Shown here: positions 45,736 through 57,800 of the stretch, one piece after another
Position numbering within the stretch: position 1 is the stretch's first letter
Layout: every line of letters starts with the position of its first letter
Made by a program: the position numbers and the translations under genes
NCBI GenBank assembly: GCA_032622095.1
Contig: CP136064.1
Location: forward strand, 52,334,073-52,398,072
Reading direction: 5' to 3'
DNA from: Siphonodentalium dalli
Lineage: Eukaryota > Mollusca > Scaphopoda > Gadilida > Siphonodentaliidae
Length of the DNA stretch: 64,000 nt
The notes under the pieces: generated by a model
Databases searched by the model: none
What the model was told of the DNA's origin: nothing
The model's input: only the letters and a program-made list of their open reading frames with translations

Positions 45736-46631
45736 AAAAGCACAAAGTAAACAGCGAAAATATTATCCGGCAAACGTAAAAGTAGCTTCATTGGAAATTG
45801 GTGATCGTGTTTTAGTTAAAACGTTAGCATTCGATGGAAGACATAAAATAGCCGATAAGTGGGAAGATGATATTTTTGTAGTAGTCAAGCAGCCCAATCC
45901 TGATATTCCAGTGTATACAGTAGAAAGTGAATCTGATAACTCTAAACATAAGACTTTGCACTGAAACCATTTATTTCCAATAGGTTCAATTTCACCTAAA
46001 ACTGGTGATGAAAAGCCTGTTCCTGCACCACGGAAAGTGCGTCCTGTGCCTAAAAAGAGGACGGTACCTTCCGATGAATCTGTAGATTTTTACCCAAATG
46101 CGGAAATTCTGTCAGATGATGAAAACGAGAATATCATTGTTCATATGAAAGCTCGTTCTCAGATTCCTAGTCACAATGTAGAGACTTCCGATATGAATAG
46201 TGAAATAAGTATAGTCTCTGATGGTGACCATTATTCTTCTTCAGACGTTGAGTCTGTTGCCGGAAAGTTGTATGGATGAAAATGAAAATAATTCTGTTCA
46301 TGAAGAGATGAGTAGTAATTCGACTGATGTTGAAGTAGAGTATCAATCCGGTGTTGATGATATCCAAAATAGTTCTGATGTGAGTGTCAGTCCAGATATC
46401 AGTGTAAGTCAGTCAAATGGAAACGGAAGTGAAAATCCTCCAGTACCTAGACAACCGTGTAGTCGTAGACCTCCAAAATGGATATCTTCAGGTGACTATG
46501 CAATGTCTCAGGTTACAGATACTTCGTGGAATGTAAAAACTTCATTACTTGAAACTCTAGCTGCCAAAGGTGTTTTTTCTAAGTCCTCGAAGGATGTATC
46601 AATTGACATCCTTAACTCGTTAATACAATGA
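45728..46631 (+). pseudogene. pol: Integrase C-terminal region and pol tail
   Basis: From 45728, in frame 2, sequence typical of the integrase C-terminal domain resumes (KVASLEIGDRVLVKT, KWEDDIFVVV). A TGA sits at 45962-45964, followed by NHLFPIG in the same frame. A long acidic, Ser-rich tail continues to 46279, changes frame near 46240-46280, and ends at 46631 with RRPPKWISSGDY, a motif common at the end of metazoan gypsy pol. No chromodomain is seen. Confidence 0.75.
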
Positions 46632-46935
46632 TGAACAATAGTATCTCTGAATTGTTCCTCATTGATGATTTTAGTGTTTTTCAGACGGGTGTGTCTGTTT
46701 GACATTTTCTTCTGAAAACATGTCAATGAGGACTGCCTCGCTACAACTGCTTTCATAGACCATCTGATGAAGCGCAGGTGTTCGGAATTCAGATGTTATA
46801 CAGATTCATACGTTTGGAATACTTGTGTTCTAATGTGTTACTGATTTTAATTACACTTTATATTTATGAATGTTACATATGATTCAGATATGTTCATACT
46901 TTCTAGTTAAATGTCCAGGAGTCCATTTTTCATTT

Positions 46936-46947
46936 GGAAGGGGAGAA
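46936..46947 (+). promoter_or_regulatory. Polypurine tract
   Basis: ggaaggggagaa lies immediately before the TGTAATAG start of the 3' LTR, as expected for plus-strand priming. Confidence 0.85.
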
Positions 46948-47371
46948 TGTAATAGAGTGATATAATAGACTGAATGAATATACCAGTTTTTTGTAATTAT
47001 TGCATCAGCACAACTTCTAACTCTTCCATACCCATTATGTTATGAAACATATTATTAAACTGGTGTTGAAATAACTCTGGCACAATCAGGTTTGAATTCA
47101 AGGTGATGGGAATTCTGCACAGCAACAGTGACACCTGTTGAGGATAGAGTTACCGTTCGTTCGTTGATAGAGTTATCGCTCGTTCATTGGTAGTGTTATC
47201 GTTTATTCATTGGTAGAGTTATCTTTCGTTGAAAGAGTTACTTTTTCTTAGTCCGTGTTATATGAGAGCAGCCATTTTTCGCATGCTGGCTTGTGGTTAA
47301 CACAACGTTCACAAGATGTCTGGTTTCTTGTAATTTCTTGAAGTTATACTTCAAGAAATAGGTTGGCGATG
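46948..47371 (+). repeat. 3' LTR (~424 bp)
   Basis: Begins TGTAATAGAGTGATATAATA. It matches the 5' LTR with scattered substitutions plus a 42-bp segment (47036-47077) absent from the 5' copy. The end is approximate. Confidence 0.85.
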
Positions 47372-50300
47372 GTTATGCTTGAACCATGAAGGTTACAGAT
47401 GGCGAGTTATTGTCACATTGATGATAGCTGAGAATTTGTCGTCTTGATGTTCATCATGATTTACAGACTGATTTAATTAAATGGTTTGAAGAACCCGCGT
47501 GTGTGTGTGTTATACGTCCATATACCACCGGTTACACACGGTGGATACACACAAGCATGTAATCTCTGTAAATGTGTATTTGTCATTTTACAAGGATCAT
47601 ACAGACCATGTAATATGTGTCCACTGACAACCCAATCATTGCGGATATGTTTGACCACAGTGAGACAAGCTCTGAACGCACAGAGCGCCGTTGACTGAAC
47701 GAAGTCATCAGGCCGCTTAAAATAATTGTTCGCGCGATAGCCCAAATGTAAAAAATCATTGTCAGTCTTCTCTTGATTTTTATACCAGTGATGGCCCCAG
47801 GATTTCTCCAACGCATGGGCTATGATCCCCAACATGGGTGGGGGGTTATATTGTCCCGGAAGCCACCGGACTGACCATTGTATATTTCTTCCACAGGTGG
47901 GGTGGGGGCATGCAGCACCCTGAGTCCTGACCCCCCCACCCATGAAGCCCCGAAGCCACTCCTGACTTATAAATATTGTAGTTGACAGTCATTTCTGTCG
48001 TGTCTGTTGGTTTGCTACGAGTGATTAATCTAATATTCAGCAAATTATGCTATTCATATAATTATGAACATAGTATTAAAGCTTTAAATTTGAGAGTACA
48101 GAAGGTGGTGTTGCTGTGTGTCTTCATTCGGGGAAAATGGTTGTCTAGCTCTATGAGTTCCCAACTATACGTCACCTTTCCTCTCTTGTGTTATATATGT
48201 GTGCGAACAATTTACAACTATGGAATATTTAAGTTAAACATATTGTACGTTCATGCCCAAATAATCCTGGCTGATATACATTCAACTAAATCCCTTAGTT
48301 ATTCGAAGCTTTCGAGAACCAGCCCCCTCCCCCGATCATGGATTATGGTTCAAAAATTTATAATTAAGCGTGTACAAACTAAAATTGTGACAGTTAGGAA
48401 CTTGTTCAATCTTTGGTTTGAGAAACATATACTGTTGTGTAAATTCTGGGTGAAAAATGGGGGGGGGGGGGGGGGTGTCACTCTTTTTACTTTCAGCGCT
48501 GTACCTGCATTATTTTTTTGGCGCTGTAATGGATATTTGCATGGGAATCCCAATTGAATGTTAATTTTCCAATGCCTGTTATTTAAGGCACGAGAGCACC
48601 ATATCAGATTGTTAATGGGACATTAAACACTCGTGTATCACAATCACCCTAAAAGAGCTTCAAATTCTGCACATTTTATTTTTATTTTGGATGACCCTGA
48701 AATGACGAGAAACAAATCAAGTATAAAATCGACGGACTCAAATCCACTTTTCGAAATGAATTAAAACTCGTGAAAAAGAGCAACAGAATGATATCAGACA
48801 GGATTTATTCATTTCGGCATCCATGAAAGAATTTACGACTGGCCTGAAATTTCTTGACAGCAGTTAGTTTGGTAATGGCTTATAACTGCTCACTTGTCTC
48901 GCCTGTTGAAATTGCCCGATCGCGCGCAGGCGACTAATGCTATCAATGATTGGTGTGACCATGTAAAATACATGGATTTTACATACAGAAATTACATGCA
49001 TGTGTGTATCCACCCTAAGTTGAAATATGTACTAAAATTTAGGTCGATATTGTTTTATTGAATTAAACAAACGTGTGATTTATGTAGACTATACATACTT
49101 TAGTCAATATACTTTATGTTAAAGTTGACATCGTCAACGTAATCGATTTGTATTGTTCAAGAACAAGACAAGTTTTTTTTAATTGAACGTTTTGAAATCT
49201 TCTGTATTTCGCAAAAATAATTAATAACTAATGGGTGTCCAATAAACAACTTTACTACATATCTATCAACGTAATTCGCATGATCGCACGAGTTTCCAGG
49301 CGTGTGATAATTCTCAGAATCGCACTAGTGCAATCTGTCGACAGGAACTATTTCATTCAGTGTTGTTTGACTGGTTCTCGCCGTTACTATTTTAACTTTT
49401 TCAATCACGACAATAAAGAAACAATAAGCGATCAATCGATGAGATAATTCATTCAAGTAGTTTCATTTCAAGAATATGTTTGTCGAGGCACAAAATTTAA
49501 TTTCAAACGCATCATTAAAGATGGGTCAGGGTCACTCGCGGATAGACGGGCTCCCTGTCTGATTGTTGCGTTAACCCTAAAATGCCGTTAAAACTCAATT
49601 AAATTCACATTTTCTGTACCGGAGATGTACGATTGTGAGTCAACTTACTATGATATGGAGATATGTAATAAAAATAGAACCACATGAGTGTCTGGATTTT
49701 GACGAATTATCGCACTCGATTTGTTGGCGGAACGCAATACCTCGAGTGCGGGACTGCATCCCGCACTCGAGGTATCGCTCTGCCCAAAAATCTCGTGCGA
49801 TAACTCATGCGGTTCTATCTATTTACGAAACACATTTTACTTTTTATTTAGTATAAAACAACGCTTTTGGAACAAGACGTGTTACAAGAAAGATGCTATT
49901 TTGCTTCGTATTGAAATTGCTATGCAATTCATACAATTTTGATATTTTAGAGGGACACCAAAAAATATTTGTAAATTTTTCAGTAACAAATGATATTGTT
50001 TGGTATGTATAGGTTCATTTTACATGTCATAATTTGTTTCCAATAATTGTTTAACAGAACAAAGCAGAACAAATTGTTAAATTAAATGTTTTATGCTGTT
50101 GTTGTTGTAACCGTAGGTCTGGAACCATGTTTTTAGAAACCAATTTATCCGTTACATGCACACATGATTTGTGAAACAAGATGTCGTCCTCAGATCTAGC
50201 TGTGGGAAACCAATTGTATTTTTAATGATATCCAAACCTAATTAGGCCGAGAAAAAACTAATTGTTATGGAGCACGCACAATCGGGGTCGATAAAGCTTT

Positions 50301-50640
50301 TCCTAATAGCTACATGTGAGGGGGGGGTAATCACAAATAAACTAATCACCAGACGATCTTATATGAGTGCAGACGGGTGGACAGACGGACACCGCTTATT
50401 CAATAGTCCACCGAATTTTTTTTTTCGAGAGAGAGACAACAAACGCTCGTGGTTTCTTATCATAATCCACCACGTGAACCTCGGATCATACATATGTCAT
50501 ACATTTGCATCACAGTTTTTTATTAACTGGGAAATAAAACATGATCATAATACACATCCAGGGGGTATACATAAGAGCATATAACTATGAATTAAGTATC
50601 GTTACACGAGTTGTTTATTATAAACAGCCCACTGTGTATA
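47372..50640. other. Intergenic DNA between LTR element and transporter gene
   Basis: No gene recognised in about 3.3 kb. Contents are a poly-G run (48461-48475), a hairpin at 49690-49812, and a stretch at 50270-50400 ending gtggacagacggacac like other dispersed repeats. Frames up to 191 codons (47982-48557) have no family features and cross the poly-G run. Confidence 0.5.
49690..49812. repeat. Imperfect inverted repeat with strong core
   Basis: aatacctcgagtgcggga (49737-49754) mirrors tcccgcactcgaggtat (49760-49776). Weaker mirrored flanks (cgaattatcgcactcg against cgtgcgataactcatg) extend it to about 120 bp. Possibly a small MITE. Confidence 0.7.
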
Positions 50641-50651
50641 TATATATATGC

Positions 50652-50657
50652 TTTATT
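50652..50657 (-). terminator. Candidate polyadenylation signal of the transporter gene
   Basis: AATAAA on the - strand (tttatt on +) about 500 nt after the stop codon. It is plausible but unconfirmed; nearer candidates were not systematically scored. Confidence 0.3.
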
Positions 50658-51154
50658 CTCTTTTCCAAGATATTGTATACATGGTATTATGGACATTGAA
50701 AAAACAAAATGTATTGTTTTTTCACAAAGATGGACAGCAGAAAATAAAGAAAGAAATCACATATATACAATTGCGCATGGTAATTAACTCGAAAATTTAG
50801 TTCAAACGATCACCGGCATATGCATCACCAATATTGATAACCGCTTTGTCAATACAATCTAAGTATATGCTAAGAAACTCGAGCTCTGCTACCTACTCGC
50901 GAGACATCGACCTAGGCAGATATCATACACAAAAACAATATGTTCTGCTCTTATATCTGTAACATATGGACACGACCCAGTCTAAATGCGCAGTGACTTA
51001 ACTTCCCACTTAAGATTATGTAATATCATATGATCTAACTTAAGTCTTAGATTCAGTCAACCTTAAGATAATCTTAAGACTCTGCTTTGTGAAACTGGCC
51101 GCAAGCACAAGTGAATTTTTCTAAAATATGGTAAATCATTTATCTCCCTAAGTT

Positions 51155-51813
51155 CTATCCTAAATACGAATGTTGTCCGTCGTCGCGATTTCCACCATTA
51201 TGTATTATTCTAGCTTTAAGTTCCTTCTCTTCGAAATTGGTTTCTTTGTCTAATTCCTCATTTTTTCTTATCTGTTTGATTGTTTTAATCACTTCTTCCA
51301 CTGGTGCGAATATGAAAACTACGAATCCACTGAGAAAACACCATACATGTCCCGCTGTCAGCCAGTAACGGAACTCTGTGGAACTCAGAACGCCCAAAGA
51401 CGCCATGGAAACAGGAATAATCACGATGAAAAATGCTAACGAGGCAACGGTCCCGACCATCGCGGTGTACTTTGCCGGTTTGAACACTTTGTGTAAGTCT
51501 TTAGCAGTCGGTGTGGTGTTTCTGCGCATGTCCGGAAATTCGTCCTTGTAGACGTCAGTCCATGGCCTGAGTGGGTTGTCAATGCAGAATAGTTTATCCC
51601 ATTCGCGATCCGAGTCCGCTGTAGTCTTGACTTTAGTAGTTATCAGTGACACACCGATTGTGATCAGAAGGCTCACACCAACACTCAGGGAACCAGCGAC
51701 TAGAACTGAGTAAGAATTCGACGTGTTTTTCATGAAGTTTCCTAACCCACCCTCGTACGTCGATCCCATTCCAAGAAGTCCGGCCAATCCACTTAGGAAG
51801 CCCATTAAAACAC
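51155..51813 (-). CDS. Transporter last exon
   Basis: The acceptor (tcctatatttcag on -) ends at 51814 and the exon continues to the stop at 51157-51155. It encodes about 218 residues. There is a helix around VLMGFLSGLAGLLG, a second around VLVAGSLSVGVSLLITIGVS, a hydrophilic stretch with NPLRPWTDVYKDEF, then two more helices (MVGTVASLAFFIVIIPVSM and VWCFLSGFVVFIFAP) and a charged, non-conserved tail. The W-T/D-Y-rich segment after the penultimate helix pair is characteristic of DUR3-like members. Confidence 0.85.
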
Positions 51814-54800
51814 CTGAAATATAGGACACTATGATCAATATAGACACTGTAATTTTATTGGTATATTCGTGTGTCATTGCGCAACATGGGTGGCACCGCG
51901 TGGCTATATATATATACGAGAACTGTCATTGTGAAATAGATGGCACATGGGCTGTCAAAGGCTTTCAAACCAATTTACCAGCTACAACAGCAAGGACAGA
52001 GAACTGCCTGACCAATCAGATTCGGGTAACAGGACGGATGAAAAGCTGCAAATAGATATACCAACACGATGATTCCTTATGCGATGAAACATTCTGAATG
52101 TGTATAAAAAACAATTTAAAAAATAGATATATGCTGAATTGATTAGAATGTAGTGTACAATTTCTTCGACACATATATTACTGATTATGATTTCCCCTGT
52201 GTCATGTAATGTATTAAATAGATCAGAAGGTATGAGCATGTGGGCCAAGGTCTAGCCAGCTCACAATTATTACTACATCGAAAAGGTGTGAGCCGAGTCC
52301 TATACCATCTCACAGACCTGCCCACACACACGTGGTTCAGTCATATTTGATAAAAGAAAAGGTTTGATCTAAGTTAAATTTTAGTTATCGATAAGTAACG
52401 ACAAACGTCAATTTACCCGAAACAACCGCACACCCCGTAGTCTTGCTCCACGTCAAAACTAACACTACAGCTGGTGCCAGGGGAACGATGGAAGTGCTGC
52501 CAACGAAGTAGACATAATGGAGGTCTACTCCAGTCTGGAACAACAGCATCCCATACGGAATAATAAGGATTGTTATCCACAATATGCACCAGTTTCGATA
52601 CCCCAACAACTTGAGTTGGTAACTGCGGAAATCACCATGGATCTCGCACGTAAATCGAGGCACCCCTAGCCTCTTTTTCTCTTCTGATGAGTTTTTGTTG
52701 AAGTCATCCTCACAAGCGATACATTCACGGGGACTCTTGCAGGAGCAAACATCTTCAACTTCCGCGAAATGCTTTGGTTTGTCGCAGAAGATGCAATGGC
52801 GAAAATCGACCTTTTCTCTGAAATGGAAGATGGTGAAAGTGAATATATAGATATACGGAAGCATTCTCTGGGAAAACGTGTCATTATTGTTCAGATAATC
52901 TCGAAGTGTGAATTTTTATATATTCTTCATTTTTTAGGAATCAGAACCATATTCTGCCAGCATGTCTAAATCATGTCATGAATCTCTATTCTGGCTAGAC
53001 TAGTGGCTGCGCTCGTAGAGATCGTACTCAACCAGTTCAAAACCTGGGAACTTTTTGATGTTTTGACAGGAATATTTATAACATTAAAAAATAGTGCAGA
53101 TAAAACATCTATTTCTTTTATTTTCGAAATCGACTCATAAGATCGTGCAATCTCGAATTCGGACATCCACGTATACTATGAAATAGATTATTATTAAAGT
53201 GAAACATACACCATCCCCACCATGTTGTTGTTGTTGAAATCCTATGTTCACTATCTGTTCCTAACGCTTCTGTAAACTATATGCATGGTTTATCTCCCCT
53301 GATGACTCAATCTAATGCTATAAATAGATTGATGGTATCCCTGCATGGCTTCACAAAATCGTAAGAAAAAGACAGATATATTGAGCTTAAATTGGCAAAA
53401 CGCGATCAAATAAGAAGAAGTTTTCGTCAGCGCGAAGATGCGGAACATATTGGAAAGAGCAGCGAAGTGTGTGTCTTCCGCCATGGATTTTAGGCATCAC
53501 AAGGGCTGAAGGGGGAGGTCAAGTGAAAAACTTTGAATGGGGATTTCCACGCAAATCTGCGGAGCAAAAGTTACACAGAGTTGCACATACTTCTTAGTGT
53601 GACTTGATGTGGTATTAGAAACAATAGGTATTTATCTGGCGGGTCCGCTTGGTAAATTATAAAATTTTGCAATAAATATATTTTTGAGAATTTTTTTCTG
53701 GAATTACATCACTTGACCTACATTTGAAAAATCAATATAAAATTCAAAAATAAATACACCAACATTAATCATTATAATGGAACAAGTTCCAAGCGGACCC
53801 GCCAGATAAATACCTGTTGTTTTCATTACCACATCAAGTCACTCAGAAGTATGTGCAACTCTGTAACTTTTGCTCCCCAGATTTGCATGGAAATCCCCAT
53901 TCAAAATTGGTCACTTGACCTCCCTCTTAAAAGTTAAATCAGTCACAGGCATGCCGTCTGAGCTAAAGCTCACAACCATCGAAGAAAGAAGGAAAGAACA
54001 GCGACTGGTGCAATACCACAAAATAGTCAAGGGGTTGGCCCTAGATCATATTAGCCAGAGTAGAGATTCATGGCATGATCTACCCTTCCCCCAACATATC
54101 TAATACTGGGTCAGTCCAGTCCAGTCCAAAGCCATACATGTAAATTATAGTGTCAAATTGCACTTGCTACATGTACGTTTTTCTGACGCTATCTAACCAC
54201 ACTGTTTTTTTAATCTGCGTGTTTGAACGATAGGTTCTCCAACAGTTCCCATTGAGACCTGAGTCACTCTCCAGGGTCATCAGGCTGAGAATTCCCGCTG
54301 TTAACAATATTCAATTAAAATGTCAACAACATATCCCGATCATAAGAACTTCAATTCGAACCGAGTTTTTGAACAGTTTTCCAGGCAATAATCGTTGAAT
54401 TCATATGTGAGGACCCAACATTCCCATTCAACACATCATACACCGAGTTAAAACTCCGATAAATCTAATTCAAATATGCGTTCTAACTAATTAAGTTTTA
54501 ATTAATTTACTTCGTTTTTATAATGAGAGTTATTATTCTCAAGTCGTAAAAACAATCGTATCAAATTGGTGACGAAAGTTCGCCGACCAATCGGGTCGCG
54601 CAAATTGGAATTGTGGCTAAAAATAGTTATCTGCGGGATTCCGCCGTATATATATATATATATATATTATTGCTTCAGTCAATATTGGGGAAGATTTTTG
54701 TGACTCTTTAAGGAACAAGAATTAGCAAAGAATTATATTACCTGCGTTGTGTTTTCAATGTTAAAAAGTTCCTCGTCAGAACATACAAAAGTTCCCAAAT

Positions 54801-57800
54801 TTTGAATGGATGGAATATGATCTAGATACGGTCGTAGACATAGAGAGTTTCATATCATGATCTATCAGCCTGTGTACCCATTTCCACCGTTGGTGAGAGT
54901 GACCCTATTATAAAGTTATTTACCATTTGTTGTTGGTGGCATAGAATCAATTTCTATATACTTACTTGAATGGAATGAAGTATATTTGTATTATATCATA
55001 AACAACAATAGATGCAATGCCCATGACCTCTCCAGACCCCGTGGACATGAGCGCCATCGCGATCGCCGTTAGAACCATCAGACTTCCGGTTGATCCCAGG
55101 AGGTACTGCGCAACCAAAGGTGTTATTCTACCTGCAATATTATTTAGGCTGACAAATAAATTTCTCTCAGAAGCATGCAAAATTAAGTTCCAATAAACGT
55201 TTACAATTGTACATACAGACTTAACAAATACACGATGAAGCCCCGTAGAATACCTTGGTTAAGTGGTCCTGCCAATGTTCTATGGTGTTGGTTGGTCCTG
55301 CTGAATTGAGATGATGCTTGTGGGCCAACTGATGCTGTTAGAAAATGTTCCGTTATTTTTACTAAAGTTGTCATTTTTGCTAATCTGAACGAATGGAAGA
55401 AAAGCCAGTGTCTGTATGAAACATCTAAGAACCGATATACTATAAAGTTATTATACAATGTTGTGTACAGTGTGTGTTTTTCTTGTATGAGTCCAGGTTG
55501 TGGTGAAAAGTCATATTGGACGAGACAGGCAGTGTCGAGTCCAATATGACTTTTCACCACAACCTGGACGAGTAAAAAAAAAAACTCATACTGTACACAG
55601 CATTGTATAATGACAGTTGTATTATCCATATGTATGTTTATCCAATTTTTGGGGAAAAAACGTTTGTTGTTATTTTTGGTATTTGTCGGCACTTAATTCT
55701 CTATAAAGCCTGTATTTTGATTTCCCCAAAGCTTGATTTGGAACAGTAAACACGGAAGTGAAAAAATGCGGAAATGATACGTCTGCTAATCCACCAGTGT
55801 TGCGCGCGCATCACAATTTCACCGATTCATTTCGCAATAGAGTTAATTCGTGACGTCACAGAGTCCCGATAAAAAAAAGTCATATTGCACACTTGGGAGT
55901 CCAATATGACATTCGGGAGTCCAATATGACTTTTTCCCGGATTATCACGTGGCGGCTTTTGCCCAATCAGAAATAGTGTTAGTTAAGGGATGTATAATAA
56001 TTTAAATTATTTCAACAATGGCTGCTCTGCGTGCAACACGACAGAAATAACCAACTTCATTATGGTAGGCTTGCGACAACCAACACACCCATTATTAAAA
56101 CATATTATAACATACACGTTTTTCAATGTTTCGTACACATAACGGCTTTTCCATAACACGGCAAAAATTACATTAAATACAATAACGGTACTTTTTCTTA
56201 ACAGAATAAATTTTCCCTACCAGTATCATTGCAGTTCAGCCGGACTCATCAACGTTGTGGGAAATTAGCAACCCATTCTATACTATAAAGTTATTATACA
56301 ATGTTGTGTACAGTATGAGTTTTTCTTGTACTAGTCCAGGTTGTGGTGAAAATTCACATTGGACGAGACACGCCAGTGTCGAGTCCAATATGACTTTTCA
56401 CCACAACCTGGACGAGTACAAGAAAAACTCATACTGTACACAACATTGTATAATGACATTTTTATTATCCATCTGTATGTTTATCCAAATTTTGGGAATA
56501 CAACTTTAGTGGTTACTTTTGGTATTTGTCGGCACTTAATTCTCTATTAAAGCCTGTATTGATCATCGGAAAGCATAATTTGGAACAGTAAACACGGAAA
56601 TGAAAAACAAAACTCAATGCGGAAGTGAAACATCTGATAATCCACCATGCAGTGTTGCGCGCTCATCACATTTTCACTGATTCATTTCGCAAAAGTTAAT
56701 TCGTGACGTCACAGAGTCCCGATAAAAAAGTCATATTGCACACTTGGGAGTCCAATATGACATTCGGGAGTTCAATGTGACTTTTTCCAGGACTATCACG
56801 TGGCGGCTTTTGCCCAATCGGAAATGGTGTTAGTTAAGGGATGGATAATAATAAATATTCATTGACGAGTAGTTCCCTTATGAAATGTTGCGATAATAAG
56901 TTCAGGTCGTCTGTTGAACTTATTATCTAAACACCCCACACAGAATGGAATCCTTTATGCACCTCTATTACCTGCATGTCGTCTGAGTGGGATAATCCAT
57001 TTAGTGTAGAAAGGGTTAACAAGTAACATTGATATATAGATATTCAAATTGTGTGTATGGTTTGGTTTATGGCGCCTAGGCCAGCATAATCAATTTACTG
57101 CACACATAAACCACCTACCCCCAAACGTGCACAGATATTCGAAAGTTATTTTCACTTAACGTGGACCATATCAGTGCTGATCTGGATTCCTAACACCTTC
57201 GTCATTATTGGAGTGTTTTTATGAAGATACAAGTAACTGAGTGTAAGTCGGAGTGATGTGATCAACTCAAAACCACGGACATAATGATAGTGTTGTGTTA
57301 TTGTGTACGCAGTAGAGTCCTTCCTGTTTCTCCAGAAAACCTGGAAGTACCATGTTCAAGTACCCAATTGCTGTAAATGCATAGATCCACATTGTATGAC
57401 TCATATTCAATGAAAATGTGGCAATTAGAAACGAATTTACCTCTGTCTCTATCAACATGTCGTCACTGGAGTCATGTTCGACCTTTAGTCACTGATCGCT
57501 AGTTGATTGATTGGCTATCACAGCCATGTAATACTTATGATTGAGAAAAACAAATGTTGCTCGTCCATTTGTAGATACGTGTTTTCAAATGCCATTCCTT
57601 TCCAAAATAATATTATTGAAAAGTTAAATTATCGCGAGATACCTACAATCAACTACTACAGCGAACAAACAAACCATTTGAACGGTTGCTGAAAACTTCT
57701 GGCACTTCAACAACACCATTCCAAATCCAGCGCAAAGCATCAAAAAAGGACGTCGCCTCTCTGGCATTTGTACTTCGCAAAATTGACATGACAGCCATAT

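Larger units (their letters stand above)
38040..47371 (+). mobile_element. Ty3/gypsy-type LTR retrotransposon, decayed
   Basis: LTRs bound an internal region in the order SGNH-like ORF, gag with CCHC knuckle, aspartic protease, reverse transcriptase, RNase H, integrase. RT before integrase defines Ty3/gypsy order. A polypurine tract ggaaggggagaa (46936-46947) abuts the 3' LTR. The copy is dead: at least five in-frame stops in pol, frameshifts in the SGNH ORF and integrase, loss of much of the integrase core, a stop before the zinc knuckle, and a 2-kb transposon in the leader. There is no env-like ORF. No target duplication could be matched at the outer ends, so the outer LTR limits are approximate. 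Confidence 0.9.
55439..56855 (+). repeat. Tandem duplication (~550 bp, copies ~840 bp apart) in transporter intron
   Basis: Copy 1 at about 55439-55995 and copy 2 at about 56282-56855 share the palindromic MITE, ggtatttgtcggcacttaat, cagtaaacacggaa, aattcgtgacgtcacagagt, gggagtccaatatgac and ggcggcttttgcccaatc in the same order. The segment between (about 55996-56281) is unique. Confidence 0.85.

Noticed and set aside
47982-48557. 191-codon frame
   Set aside because: Low-complexity, crosses a poly-G run and lacks any recognisable domain.
57267-57458. Hydrophobic 63-codon - strand frame as an extra transporter exon
   Set aside because: The flanking exons (60782-60937 and 54966-55131) already join in phase and in protein order, leaving no room for it.
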